Source: Chlorella sorokiniana
Taxonomy: Eukaryota; Chlorophyta; Trebouxiophyceae; Chlorellales; Chlorellaceae
Direction of reading: 5' to 3'
DNA length: 64,000 bases
Assembly: GCA_025917655.1 (NCBI GenBank)
Contig: CP084610.1
Location: forward strand, 744,001-808,000
Shown here one piece after another: positions 12,536 through 24,444 of this stretch; position 1 is the first letter of the stretch; the number at the start of each line of letters is the position of its first letter. The position numbers and the translations under genes were made by a program. Below the pieces are notes generated by a model. The model made no database searches. It was not told where the DNA came from and worked only from the letters and a program-made list of their open reading frames with translations.

Positions 12536-15500
12536 ATGTTTGCCATTTCGGCACCGTTAGTTGTGCTGCTGTGCTCTTGTACATGCACGACAGCCCTGTG
12601 GCCTGCACCCGAGGCCATCTCGAAACCTAGCACCCCCGCACACTGTGCCTTAAGCGGCACCTGTCGTGGAAGGCTGTAGGGTACACCAGCGACATACTCG
12701 ACGCAGGCTTTGATCGGTGAGCTCTCTGGGAGACCCTCGCTGCGGCGGCAGGGTGGCTGCGAGCACGCCACTGCCTCGCCGCCGCGCCTTGCAGCCCCTT
12801 TTGTTGCACACTTGATCTTTGCGTCCCTGCCGCGGCTGAGCAGGTATGCCAGCATCTTGAAGAGCACGCCGCTGGGCATCGGCGACCGCGACGACGTCAC
12901 CTTCCACGAGGCGGAGGAGCCCGGCCTGGGCAGGAAGAAGAAGCGGCGGCGCTGCCACGTGCTGCGCAAGGTGGAGGTGTCTGTGACCAGCAGCGACCAG
13001 TCGCTGACGCTGGAGACGCGCGAGTCGTACTCGCTGTCCATCGGCAGCAACGGCGCCGCCATCCTGGTACAGGTGGGTGTGTTTCTGTGTGTGTGAAGAG
13101 GGGGGCACTGCGGCGCGGCCGCCAACGGCAGCTCGAGAGGGTCAACACTGGACACTGGTTTGTGGGGTGCAGGCCAACTCCGTTTTGGCGCACTGCGAGC
13201 GCTGGAGTCGCTGGCTCAGCTGGTGCGCCGCCGCTCCGTGCGTGACGTGGAGGCCGAGCCCGAGCTTGCGGGCGCTGTGCCCGACACGGCGCTGTGGCAG
13301 GGTGAGGTTGGCTAGGCGGGCAGCACAGCGCTGCTGCTGCATGTTGCTGCCCATTTGGTGGGTTGTAGCCGCATCTGACCCCAGGCCTGACAGCGGTGAA
13401 GCCTGGCAAGACGCTGCAGCTGCCCGCCTCGCTGCAGACGAGGCTGCCGACAACGATGTGGACCCTGTGGAGCGTCGACGCCACAGCACCGTGCTCCTGG
13501 TGGATGAGGTGGACATTTACGACGCGCCACGCTTCCGATACCGGTGGGTGGAGTGTAGGGGTGGGGCGGTAGTGTGTGTGTGTGGGGGGCTGCCAACCTT
13601 GGCCAGCTCAATCGCGCAGGTGCCTCTCCCACACGCACCCGGCGGGCCGGCTCGCTGCGCCTCCTGCAGGGGCCTGCTCATCGACACCGCCCGCCACTTC
13701 CTGCCCCTGTCGGTCATCAAGGTGGGTCAGGTCCTGGCCTGCATGCCCCCTGCCGCAGAACCCGGGCCAGCTTGGCTGCAGGCGCGCCTGGCTGGGCCGC
13801 TGCCGCCTCTCCCTGCCCTGCAGCATGCAAAGGGCGCAGGCCAGCTTTGCCCAGTGCTGGCTGGAGCCCACGCCCGCTCCCAGGATCTCACACCCATAGA
13901 TTTCCAAACAAAGGCCCTTGCTCACCCACATACCCGCACACCTGCACGCAGGCCCACCTGGACGCCATGGCCATGGTGAAGATGAACAGCCTGCACTGGC
14001 ACCTCACCGACGACCAGTCCTTCCCCTGGCAGTCGGAGGAGCTGCCCAAGCTGTCGGCACGGGGCGCCTACGCCCCCGCCGCCGTCTACACACCCCGACG
14101 ACGTGCGGCAGGTGGTGGAGTACGCGCGCTTCCGCGGCATTCGCGTCATCCCGGAGCTGGACACGCCGGGTGGGGCGCGCGCAGGGGCACAGAAAGGGGG
14201 CGTTTGTGGTGCTGCATGTTTATCACATCATGGATGCAGTTGATTGGGTGGAGAGCCTGCAGACCTTTAGCTGTCCAGCTGAAGCGGCAATACTTTGCCG
14301 CTGGCCGTGGGCATTGCTGCCAGCACCAATGGCATGCCACCTGCCCCACTGCTCAGGCCACACGCAGAGCTGGGGTAAGGGGCACCCCGAGCTGCTCACC
14401 GAGTGCCACGACGGCGACGGGCAACCCACGGGCGAGCTGGGCCCACTCAACCCTGCCCGCAACGAGACGTACGGGGCGGTGTGGCGCCTACTGCGCGAGC
14501 TGGCCCGCGTTTTCACTGATCCTTACGTCCACCTCGGAAGTGACGAAACAAATCACACGTGTTGGAAGGTGCGCTCTACGATGGCGGCATGAGTGGAAGA
14601 GGGGCCGGGGGGGTGGGGGCGACCGCTGCCGGCCACGCGAGTAATGCTGAGGGGAGCCTGTGTGCGAGCCAACCACGGTGCCTGCCCCTTCTCGCTTGTG
14701 TGAGCTCCCTGCAGAGCAACCCCGAGGTGCTCGAATTCATGGACGCCCAGGGCTTTGAGGACGACTTCCTGCGGCTGGAGGGGTACTACGTGGAGCAGGT
14801 GGGGGGCTGGGTTGATGCAGCCCGCACCAAGCGGCAGTGATGGTCGCGTACCCTCCCCTGCAACATTCCCTGCCCGAGGTTCTTGCGCGAATGCACCAGA
14901 CGCTGCCACTCCCTCCACGCCACGCAGGTTGTGCGCCTGGCCACCACTGCGGGCAAGGCGCCCATCGTGTGGCAGGAGGCGTTTGACCGCGGCGCACGGC
15001 TGCCGCCCTCTACGCGGGTGCAAGTGTGGAAGTGGTGGAAGGACGGCGGCGCGCAGCAGCACGACAGTCGAGCAGCCGCAGGCAGTGCAGGCGATGCACA
15101 GGACGGCGGCAGGACCAGCATCGTTGCAGGTGGCGGCGCACAGCGCGGAGAGGGCGCTGCTGCGGCTTGGCGGCGCTCTCTTTTGGAGCAAGCGGCTACT
15201 AGTTCTTCCAGCTGCGAGCTCAGCCGCGGCTGCACGGGCCTGCGGACTGACGAGGCGTGGAAGGAGGAGCTGGCGGTGAGGCTGGCGGGTGCTGCCGCAC
15301 CGCACAATGAGCATCGCCTGCCTGCTGCTGCCCTCCACCCCGTGTATCCGTGCTGGCTGCCCGCCTGCACCTCGCCCAAGCGCCCTTGCCTGCGGCCCCT
15401 CCCCCTCAACACACACACACACACAATTTACCATCACCCCCCGCGCCGCCGCCCTTTCTTAACGCTTCATCCGTACCCGGAACACCCCCGCCCCCCACCC

Positions 15501-16173
15501 CCCCCGCCCTCCCCCCGTGAGACGCAGGCGGTGACCTCCAAGGGCTACGACGTCATCCTGTCAGCCCCCTTCTACATCAACCTGGGTGGGCGCCGCCGCT
15601 TGCAGCAGCCGGCTAGGGCAGCTATGAGCAAACTGCACAACCCAGCAGTCCTCGCTGCACTCTGTGTTGACTCGCCCATCCCTGGGTTCCCACGCGGCGC
15701 AGGCTGCTACGCGGGCGAGGAGTGGAGGCAGTACTACGCCGTGGACCCCACAGATTTCGGGGGAACCACAGAACAGGTGCGGCGCTGCGCTGGGCCCGCG
15801 GCGCATGCGCTTCGCTGGTTTCCTGTGGGCGGATGGAATGCTGTTGTGCCTTCCAGGCTGGTTGCGGTGTGCAGCTCGCAGCCCGCCCAGCCACACCTGA
15901 ACCCCCCATCCTGCCTGGCCTGCAGAAGGACCATGTGCTGGGAGGCACCGCGTGCGCGTGGGGCGAGTACATCGACGCAGTAAACTCCATCAACCGGGTG
16001 TGGCCCGCGCGGCGGCGGTAGCCGAGCGCCTCTGGTCCCCCGCCCGTGTCACCGACCAGGGCGACGCCGCGGAGCGGCTGGCCGCCCTGCGCTGCCGCAT
16101 GCTGTCGCGAGGCATCGCAGCGCAGTCCATTGGGCCTGGCTTCTGTCCCGGAGAGCTGACCACTCGCATGTGA
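12536..16173 (+). CDS. Beta-N-acetylhexosaminidase (GH20), secreted or vacuolar, about 10 exons
   Basis: GH20 enzymes remove terminal GlcNAc/GalNAc from glycans. The ATG at 12,536 opens a signal peptide ([17 protein letters not shown]) followed by the plant-like LWPAPEAIS. Later exons give, in order: an N-terminal GH20b region; [12 protein letters not shown] (13,185); [12 protein letters not shown] plus [12 protein letters not shown] (13,510 and 13,670); [18 protein letters not shown] (13,975); [12 protein letters not shown] (14,140); [14 protein letters not shown] (14,360); the catalytic Asp-Glu pair in [13 protein letters not shown] (14,530); APIVWQEAF (14,960); VQVWKWW (15,025); [14 protein letters not shown] (15,545); GEEWRQYY; and [11 protein letters not shown] (16,015) to TGA at 16,173. 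One exon has an unusual Gln/Ser/Gly-rich insert of about 65 residues (15,055-15,265). Frames shift at homopolymers near 13,183, 14,093 and 16,004, each repaired by one base, so sequencing error is likely. Confidence 0.9.
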
Positions 16174-16312
16174 CACTGCAAAATGTTCGATGCTCACTTG
16201 TTTCATAAAAGTGACTGGTGAACGCAATGGCTTGATGTGTGAGAAGGGCGTACTTGCTCGGGTTTGGTCAACACAGTTGGTGGAGTGGTCACGTGCAACG
16301 CCATGTTCAACC

Positions 16313-17573
16313 TCAACAAGAAGCACGGCCCTCCTGCTGCTTCTGCAGCTTCTGCTGCCCCGCCTTGACAGCCTGCTGCAGCGCAGTCTGTGCCTCTTTC
16401 ACGACGTGCTGCACACCCTGCAATGCCTGCCGGCCCACCCGCTGCGCCGCTTGGCCCGTCTGCTGGGCGCCCAGCTGCGCCTGCCGCAACAGTGCCCCTG
16501 GCCGGATAAACGGCCTGGCCTTGGTGATGGGTGATTCAGCTGCAGCGGTTGCAGGTGCGGTACCTGCATCCACACCAGGTCCGTCGACCGCCCGGTGCTG
16601 CTGCTGCTGCTGCCGCCGCCGGCTCTTTGCCTGCTGCGCAAGTGCTGCCGCGCTGGCCGCCGTTTCCTGCGCTTTGGCAGCTGCTTCGCTGATGGCTCCG
16701 CCGTTGTCCAGCTGCTACGCTCAAGGGGCGGGTGTGGGTGCAGCACAAGGATCAACGTGCGACGCAGTCTGTGACCAGTGGAGGGCAGGGCTCATGGGCG
16801 TGCCACCCCTGCCCTGCACCGCCTGCCTCGCACCTCAAACACGCGGGCAAGCTGCGCAGCAGTGTCTGCGTCTGCTGCCGCAGCTCTTGCTTGGTCAATG
16901 CTGCAACCCATCACGTCGCCCACCTGCGACAAGCGCGAGTTGGCGTGGCCAGTGGGGGCGCCTGGCCTCGAGCCGACGGTGTGGGTTGGGGCCATCACCC
17001 CATTCAACCTTTGGCGGCCCCTGCCCCCTCACCCACTCATCGTTCACAAAGCGACCCTCCTCGGCCAGGTAGCTGCCGTTGGGCTGGCGCGTGATCTTGA
17101 CGCCGCAGCCGTTCATCATGGAGTTGCTCCACTGGCCGCGGTAGACGCTGCCTTCCTGTCCCCACACATACACGCCAAAGCCGCTCATGTTGTTCTCCTC
17201 AAACTCGCCCTCATACCTGTACAGGAGAAAGTGTTTGGCTTGAAGAATATTCATGTGCGTGTGGCGACTTTCCTGAAAAAGGAGCACCAACCGATCGACG
17301 TGCTGCAATGAGGCAAGCAGGCACTGCCAACCTGTCGCCATTGCCGTAGCGGAACACGCCTCGCACGTGGCACTTGTCATCCTTGACCAGGCCCTCGTAT
17401 GATGAGCTATCCGGCCACCGCACTGACTGCCACTGCACACGGGGCTGCAGCAGGCCACCAACAGAAGATGAGGGGTCAGCTGCCAGCGGCAGTCGCACCC
17501 ACCGAGGACGCAACGACAGCAGGCGGCGGACAGCGGCTAGCTGCTCCTGGCTCAGCGGCGCGAGCACCCGCAT
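16313..17573 (-). CDS. MORN-repeat protein with Ala/Gln-rich C-terminus, 4 exons
   Basis: MORN repeats bind phospholipids or scaffold membrane-linked complexes. From an ATG at 17,573 the first exon reads MRVLAPLSQEQLAAVRRLL and then a MORN unit, SSYEGLVKDDKCHVRGVFRY. Exon 2 (17,216 to about 17,034) has two more: YEGEFEENNMSGFGVYVW and YRGQWSNSMMNGCGVKI, then GSYLAEEGRFVNDEW. Exon 3 (16,937-16,832) is helical and Ala-rich (IDQARAAAADADTAAQLARVFE). The last exon is rich in Ala/Gln and forms a long helix (ALLRQAQLGAQQTGQAAQRV) to the stop at 16,313. Plant MORN proteins with a short repeat block and no kinase domain are the nearest match. Its 3' end is about 140 bp from that of the convergent hexosaminidase gene. 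No function can be assigned from sequence alone. Confidence 0.75.
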
Positions 17574-17976
17574 GCAATGAATTATTTGTCGTGTCAGAAA
17601 GCAAAGGGTGCGGCGAAGCAACGAATGAAGAGGGGGCAGTGGCTTGCCTGGGGCTCCTTCATCCCGAGCTTACTGGGTCATCAATGCAATGCGATGCTTT
17701 GGGCGGCTTTCGGGGAGTTCTGAGAGCTGAAAGCATGAGGAGGGGCCCGGCAGGACAGAATAGTACACTGCAAAATGGTGTTGGTGCTCATGTCGGGCTT
17801 TGTGGTTCCTCGATTGGCGACCGATCACATATTGGGTCTCATCCGTGCCTCTACACGCGATGGTGCTGGCCTTTCAACGCCTCCTCATCCCAGCTTTCCC
17901 TCCTCTGTCTCTGTCGTCATTGCCAAAGAGCACAACGCGATCTTCACCAGTGTTACTCTGTTGCAAAGCCGGCACA
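17574..17976. promoter_or_regulatory. Divergent upstream region of MORN and Ap4A phosphorylase genes
   Basis: About 400 bp between divergent start codons. I find no clear TATA box or repeated operator; it should hold both promoters and 5' UTRs. Confidence 0.35.
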
Positions 17977-19385
17977 ATGAAGAATACCGTCGCTGGCGCC
18001 AGCCGCTCAGTACCGGCTGCGCCGTCCACTGTGTCGCTGTGGGAAGCCATCACAGAGCGCTATGATGCAGCGCAGCAGGCGCCGCTGCCACCATGACAGA
18101 AACAAACACTGAAACTGTGGAGGATGGCGGCATACCCTTTGTGCTGCGAGTAGCCGCGCGCTTGCGTGACAAGCCCAAGCCCAAGCTCACGGAGTCTGCA
18201 GGCTAGTGGCTTGGGTTTTGATGCCGCTTGCCAATGCCATCACAAGCCTGTCTGAGCTCATAACCGCACCACAGTGAACCCATGTCTTGCTAGGCACCGT
18301 GCAGGAGCCAAGAAGCAGTGGGTCAACCCGTTCCTGCCGTATGAGCAGGCCCTCTGGGTGGCCAACATGGGTGAACGCCACGTGCTGCTGCTCAACAAGT
18401 TCAACATTGTGCCCTGGCACTGCCTGGTGGTCACCGCGGAGTTCAGGCGGCAGGAGGAGGAGCTGGATGCGGAGGACCTTGGGGCCGCATGGCGGGTCAT
18501 GCAGGTGGGCGGCGGTGGTGGCCGGGCTACACAGCGAGGCGGCGCCCGCTGCACGCGTGCATGGTGTCCCTCACTGCAACCACATGCATGCAGAGCATGC
18601 CCTGCGGCGGCCTCGCCTTCTACAACTGTGGCCCCAACTCGGGTGAGCGGCTCTTGTCCAGCGTGGTCTGCGGCCCACATCCCAACAGTGGTGTGTGGCA
18701 CTGCATCCCGCAGGAGCCAGCCAGCCTCACAAACATGTGCAAGTAGTGCCACTCCCACTGGATGACTTGCACGGTGTGAGCAGCTCTGGCAGCAGCAGCA
18801 GCGGCAGCGGCAAAGCTCCGGCACGGCCACCTGTTTGGTCGGCAGTAGCAGCAGCCACAAGCGAGGCTGCAGCGGGCGAGCCAGTGGAGCTGCGCTGCCT
18901 GCCGTTTGCCGCTTTGCTGCGGCGCTGGACGGCGGCGAGGTGGGGCTGCGGGCGCTGCGGCCAGCGCCAGCCTTGAGCGGGTGTACCAGCAGCTGATGGA
19001 GCGGTGCCAGGCGTTTGTGGCGACGAGGACGGGGCAGCAGGGCGTCACCCCATTGGATGGCTCTCTGTCATATAACCTTGGTATGCAGACGTCTTGATTG
19101 CTGAGTAGGGACGCAGCGAGCATGGACGACACAGTGCATGGACGACACAGTGACACACTGAATCGCACGCTGCTCAAGGGAGGTCCCCGGCCCCTGTGCC
19201 CCGCTGCAGTGCTTACTGCCGACTTCATGATGGTGGTGCCGCGGAGGGCGGAGGCTGACGGCCCCGTCAGCTGCAACGCAGTGGCCTTTGCCGGCAGCAT
19301 CTTCGTGAAGAGCAGCGAGGAGCAGGACTATGTGAGGCAACAAGGCCCCCTTTGCATCCTGGCTGCTGTTGGATTTGAGTGGTGA
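17977..19385 (+). CDS. Ap4A phosphorylase (ATP adenylyltransferase, HIT-like), about 5 exons
   Basis: Family role: phosphorolysis of diadenosine tetraphosphate to ATP and ADP, clearing a stress nucleotide. The ATG at 17,977 opens VSLWEAITERYDAAQQ; the next part, EDGGIPFVLRVAARLRDKPKP, is one frame off, so a base is probably missing near 18,075. Exon 2 (18,297-18,505) carries KKQWVNPFLPYEQALWV and HVLLLNKFNIVPWHCLVV. Exon 3 has GGLAFYNCGPNSG. Exon 4 has the active-site motif QPHKHVQVVPLP (HxHxQ near 18,725; the middle His is the nucleophile in this family). The C-terminal exon (from about 19,210) gives ADFMMVVPRR, NAVAFAGSIFV and GPLCILAAVGFEW to a stop at 19,385, the expected tail. Further frame changes near 18,910-18,970 leave that part of the model uncertain. 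It is convergent with the transporter gene. Confidence 0.85.
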
Positions 19386-19658
19386 CAGAGCCTTGTGTTG
19401 CACTTGTTGCCGATGCGGGTCTGGGGCGATCAAGTAACAAGCACTAGCACAATGCAAAACAAGCTGGAGTGCAATCAGCGGGACAGGAGCAGCATGGAAA
19501 CAGTGAATGAATGTCAGAGAGTAAAAGCGAGGATTGTAGGGCTACAGTCATTGATGCAAGAGCTTGTGTTGTTGGGGTCCGCTGAACTGGGGGCGCAAGG
19601 CACACGGGCAAAAGTGGCTTTGAGTTGGGCTCAGCAAGAGTTTTCGCATGCAAACCAC

Positions 19659-21836
19659 CTACTGTTGCTGGCTGGCAAAAACGTCCCCTCTGCTGTTGGT
19701 GCGGCCGTGGCCTGATAGCGCTTGTGACATTGACAGCTCTAGCGACCCAAGCTGCGTGCTGCTGGCGCCGCTGGCTGTGAAGCCATTGGGTGCACCCGTC
19801 AGCTGCAGCGGCCCGCCCTCCATGCCTGCCCGGCTCTTCAGGCGGTCGCGGCCAATCACTGGCACCTGCTGCAGGAGGCGGTCTTTTATGGACTTCTGGC
19901 GTGCCTGCACAGGGGTTGAGGGGTAAGCAGGGTGGGCCCGGGAAGGCGGAAAGCCAGGTGAAAGATCAAGAGCAAAAAACAAGCAGCAATGTGAGTCAAC
20001 ACGCCCTTCACACCAACGAGCCCCTCAAGATGGCACCGCTGCTGCCTCACCCTCAGTGCAGAGCGCATTGCATACCACACCGCTCCCGCCATGCTGACCG
20101 CAAGCCCCGTTGCGTTCCACGGCTCGAAGATGAAGTCGCCAAACGCAAAGGCACCCACGATTGTCATAATGGCGTTCTTCAGATTGCCTGCGCGCCAGGG
20201 GGGCGGGGGGGGCGGGGGCGGGGGGCCGCGCGTGAGTGGCCGCCCTGGTCGAGTATTTAGGCAGAACAAAGTGTGGGTTTAAAACAAGCGTTCGAAAGTC
20301 AAAGTGGCAGCCAGCGGCAGCTGGGCGTGTGCAGCAAATGCACGGGCACGTGCCTGCCACCGAGGTCATGAGCGGCTCGTTGACGCGGGTGCACACAAAG
20401 GTGGAATGGTTGATGGTCAGGCCCAGGGCAGATGAGGCCAGCAGCACGAGCTGGAAGGTGGGGTGCCAGAGCAGCGGGTAATCCGCCATGCGCACTGGCT
20501 CGCCCTTGAGCACCACCGCGCCCAGCAGCATGGGCAGCGACAGCATCGAGTTGTAAAACAGCATGCCGGTGGTGCTGCGGCGCAGGGTGGAAGGGTGGAG
20601 GTGGTGCTGTCAGCGCGGGAGCAGGAGGGGTGAAGGTGGGGATGGAGGGGGTGGGGGTGGGGGTGGGGGTGGGGGCACATGAGGGAGGGCTGCCCAGGAC
20701 AGGAGGCGCAGAGAGTGTGACTGGGGCACTTTTATGGCAGCGTGCGGCAGCCACCTTCACAGATGTTATGCAAGTCAAGCCCACAAACCTGAGGCCGTTG
20801 CTTGCGGGCGTGTTCTTGACCATGATGAGGTAGAGGGAGGTGAGCAGGTCGTTGCACAGCACCGCAGCATAGCCGCGAGGGTTGAAGCTGAGGTCTGTGG
20901 CAGCAGCTATCAGCGCGCCTGCGAGGGGCAGGACAAAGAAGCTTTTAACTGTGCCAGGCCTCCACAGCACATGTTGGCCTGTGCCCGCATTGCCTCCATG
21001 CAAACAACCCATTTGGTGGTGGGAGTGGCAGCCATACATGCCTCCAATCATGATGCCCATGGCGCTGAGAGTAGGCCAGTCATGGCTCTTCTTCAGCCAG
21101 TATCGCTCCAGCAGGATGGTGAAGAGCAGCGTGAAGCGGCGCAGCGCAATGAACATGGGCACGTTGAGCCCTGCGGTGCCTGCAGCACACAGGCGGAATA
21201 AAATACATCCACAAACTGAGGCTCCATGCATGCTTCATCTTGACTGCGCGCACACTTCCCACGCAACGACAGCCAGCTCACCAATTAGCCCGCACACCAC
21301 ATTCATCACGTTGACCATTGCCAGCGGTGCCAGCTGCCGCACAAGAGCCAGGGATAGCGTTGGGCGTGCCACCATAAAGCTGACGGGCGCGATGAACGCC
21401 ATTTGCAGCAGCGCCACCGTCAGCGGATAGTGGAAACCAAAGTTGGTGAAGACAGCCTGTGCAGACGCAAGCAGCGGGAGATGTCCTCATCGAGACACCA
21501 TGAGACCACTGACAGATGATCAAAGCAAACAATGGAATGCCCAACTCAAAACCACACGTTGCCCACAGTTGGACATGCACAACCAGGCTTGCAGTGTTGA
21601 CTTGCTAGGCGAGCAGCGGCAAGACCAAAGGGCTGCGGTTTGGCGGCGGTTGCCGGGGCAGGCCCTGCTGCTGCTGGAAGCGATCGGCAACCATCAACGC
21701 TGGCTGCAGCAAGAATGGTGCATGCCCAGCGGGCGGCTCTTGCCTTTGTCGTGAACTGAACTAGCATACTTGAAGACATGAAATATAGGATGGCACCCAG
21801 CCTGACCAGAGGCGGGTGATCGTGAGTCTCCACCAT
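19659..21836 (-). CDS. SLC35D-like nucleotide-sugar transporter, about 7 exons
   Basis: Such proteins exchange cytosolic UDP- or GDP-sugars for nucleoside monophosphates across Golgi/ER membranes. The ATG is at 21,836 (MVETHDHPP). Membrane segments follow in separate exons: LGAILYFMSSSMLVQFTTKA; FGFHYPLTVALLQMAFIAP; PLAMVNVMNVVCGLIG; the family signature LNVPMFIALRRFTLLFTI and LLERYWLKK (about 21,160-21,090); LSAMGIMIGGALIAAATD; GYAAVLCNDLLTSLYLIMVK; MLFYNSMLSLPMLLG; FQLVLLASSALGLTINHSTF; and NAIMTIVGAFAFGDFIF, with WNATGLAVSMAGAVWYA. The cytosolic tail is Ser/Gln-rich and ends at 19,659. The RRFTLLFT and KNAIMT-type motifs favour the UDP-GlcA/GalNAc branch (SLC35D, plant UTR7/UUAT) over UDP-galactose types; substrate choice is inference. 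One intron holds a G-rich tract at 20,642-20,676. Confidence 0.87.
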
Positions 21837-22369
21837 GTCGCACGAGCTGCCTGTTGCTCTAGGGCCCGCGCTCGAGAACCACACAGCTGGGACAGCCTTT
21901 CAACTGAAAAGGTACCCTTAGGCCGCTTGCTGTCAATCCGCTTGTTGAAACTTGCGTCTGATTCGGGGTCGCAAAGCTGAAAGACGCCTCAAAGGCATCG
22001 ACGGGAGGTACTACTCGCACTACGCCTCTTGCATTCATGTTACGCCCTCATTCCGGGTTTCCAGAAGGCCTTTTGAGCCCATCGACTGTGACTGCACAAG
22101 CCCTTGTTCGAAGGGGCGCTAGAACCCTGTCCTTGGTGATCGGTTGCCGTCGCGGCTTCCCTCGCCGTCTGATTTCCTCTATGAGCTTTTAGTGCGCGCT
22201 TGCGGTCAATTCATCAGGCAAGGTTGTGATTGGGCGTATACTAGCCAGCAACTCGCCACAGCGGTGACGGTGCCGCCCTTGAATCGCATGCCTAGCACGC
22301 CTTGGCAATCTGTTGAGCAAGTTATCGTGTTGTCGTTTGTGTGCAGCTTTACTTGGCCACAGATATTGG
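21837..22369. promoter_or_regulatory. Divergent upstream region of transporter and TMEM234-like genes
   Basis: About 530 bp, notably less GC-rich than the exons. It should hold both promoters. I see no RNA gene, repeat or strong named motif. Confidence 0.35.
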
Positions 22370-22957
22370 ATGCCTACAGTGGCTGCAGTGCTGCTGCCAA
22401 TTGTGATTGGCCTCATCTGGGGCGTCACCAACCCCTTCATTGCTAAAGGCACTAGAAGAGCGGCAGCGTGCCCCGTTCACGAGCGAACAGGTGTGGCATG
22501 GTGTTTCTGCGATATCACACGTATCATTAGCCTCTGGAATTGACTGCAGGCTAACCCCTTTGTCAATTGTGAGTGCAGGCCTGGTTTTCTTGGACAGCCT
22601 GCTGCACCACCTGTTCACCCCAGAGTTCATCATCCCTCAGGCGCTGAACTTGTGCGGCAGCGTATTGTTTGCTGCAACCCTAGGAAGAGGCAACGTCAGT
22701 TTCACGGCTCCCGTTGCCAACGGTCAGAGCAGGCTGTAGATTATCCTGACAGCTGTGGTGTTGACAAGGCTTCAAATGCTCACCTGAGGTTCTGAACCCC
22801 ACCCTCTTGGTTCTCTGTAGGTGCGAGCCTCGCGGCGAACGCGGTCCTTGACCACCTGTTGGGTGACCGCTTGAAAAGGCCAGCCACGGGCGTTGCAGGC
22901 GTGCTGCTTGTGTTCGTTGGCGTCACGCTCTGCACGCTGTCGCAGCAGCAGCAGTAG
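22370..22957 (+). CDS. TMEM234-like small multispanning membrane protein, 3 exons
   Basis: Exon 1 starts at ATG 22,370 with MPTVAAVLLPIVIGLIWGVTNPF, matching the WG-T-P motif at the head of TMEM234/UPF0546 proteins, which resemble drug/metabolite transporters. Exon 2 (about 22,575-22,721) gives FIIPQALNLCGSVLFAATLG and FTAPVANG, the conserved N-CGS and P-NG parts. Exon 3 (22,822-22,957) gives SLAANAVLDHLLGDRL, then a last membrane helix (GVAGVLLVFVGVTLCTL) and four Gln before the stop. The end of exon 1 can be read in two frames (GTRRAAAC or LLKALEERQR); the second looks more natural and would need a one-base change. Four membrane helices in total. Cellular role is unknown beyond family membership. 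Confidence 0.8.
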
Positions 22958-23065
22958 CTGCAGCGTCAGCAGCGTTACGGTGCTGCCACCCACACCGGTG
23001 GTGGCGTGGAGGGCAGCAAGCAGCCCTTTGACCTGTCTGAGGCTCAGGGGCAGGGTCCCGACCCC

Positions 23066-24264
23066 ATGGACACCTCAGCGGCTGGGTCCAGCAGGGCGCC
23101 AGCTGGCAGGGCATCGGGGCATGAGCAGCGAGGGCTGCTTGAGCTGGAGGAAGCACTTGGCTTGGCAACAGCATTCTTCGAAGGCAATCCTGCTGTGGCT
23201 GCGTGGGCGGACAGCGGCGAGGACGAACTCGCCAGCGCGCCAGGCTCGCCGGGTGACGCGACGGAAGGCGGCCTGGAGGAGGCGTTTGCGCGATGGGGTT
23301 TGGAAGATGATTGGCTGCTGCAGGGCGGCAAGGCGGCTGCACCAGATGCAGATGCAGGGCTTGACCTGGGTGGCCTGGATGATTTTGGCGACCTGGCGGC
23401 CAGCGATCTTTCTGGCATAGAGGTGCCAGGCACTGACTCAGCAGCTGCTGCCAGCGGTGCCGTGGAGCCGCCAAACACGCTGGACGCCTCGCCGCCTGCC
23501 GGTGCACAGGAGGAGGAGGTGGCACAGCTGCGGGATTTGCGGCTGGACGACATTGATGTCGACGCGCAGGACGCCACGGCTCCGGGTGCGTGCCCTGGGC
23601 AAAGCGGGTCAGCGGGCTGGCGGTTACCTGGTACATCCTCCACAACTTGTGTATTGTTATGTGATAGCTGCTCAATGGTGCAGGGAAGGGCCCGCTGTCT
23701 TTGGAGGCGGCGCTGGCGAAGGGACCGGTGGTGGCTCCCGACCCGCCAGCACCCGTCATTGTGCCCGCCCCCACCGACGTGGAGGCGGCAGAGCGGGACC
23801 CCATGGCGGCCTTGGAGGCCGCCATCCAGGCTGACAAACCAGAGTGAGGGGCATGCCGGGTATCTGCGCTCAGCTTGCTGCACGCTACCTTGCATCCTCA
23901 TAGGCCTGCTCCAACGAGAGCATGCTCCGGGCTCTGCTCATGCCCCACCCACAGGTTCAAGCCGTCCCCTGAATGGCTGCGCATGATGGAGTCGGTGCGA
24001 GAGGAGCTGGAGGAGGCCGCACAGGAGGGCCAGCCAGAGCTGGTGGACAAGCCTGCCGGCGACAGTAGCAGTGGCTACGCTCCCACAGTGACCCCGGGCG
24101 AGCCAGTGCCCCAGCAGAGCGAGCCACAGGCAGAGGGGCCTGTGGAAGCAAACACGGCTGGGCCTCCACCTGAGGGGCGCTTGTGGCAGGACGACGAGCA
24201 AGGGTCACAGGGCGCGCAGATGCCTGCGCAGGCAAGGCAAACAGGTGACCACGGCAGCAGATGA
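23066..24264 (+). CDS. Acidic, disordered ORF; probably the 5' exons of the TTI1 gene
   Basis: Three exons: 23,066 (ATG) to about 23,587 with many Asp/Glu, Gly and Ala (LEEAFARWGLEDDWLL; LGGLDDFGDLAASDLSG; LRDLRLDDIDVDAQD); about 23,683-23,846 (PMAALEAAIQADKPE); and from 23,955 (FKPSPEWLRMMESVREELEEA). The third exon can read on to a stop at 24,264. It also has a GT donor at 24,252 which, joined to the AG at 24,444, enters the TTI1 frame in phase (T-DGAKTVPES). So this may be a separate gene of unknown function or a long acidic N-terminal extension of TTI1; I favour the extension because the splice is clean and the gap is small. The SPEWLRMMESVREEL peptide is the only ordered-looking part. 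Confidence 0.55.
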
Positions 24265-24444
24265 TGACCAAGCCCTGGAACATGTTGCATGATTTGAACC
24301 CGTGTTTCTTTTGTCAAGTCAATGACGTCATACGACCCTGCGTACATTGCACCTGCAACAAACCAACCTTCAATCCAAGCTGGCCTAGAAAGTAGGCATC
24401 GACCGCCTCATGCATGGTTGCGTGCCTGTGTTCATGCTGCAGAT

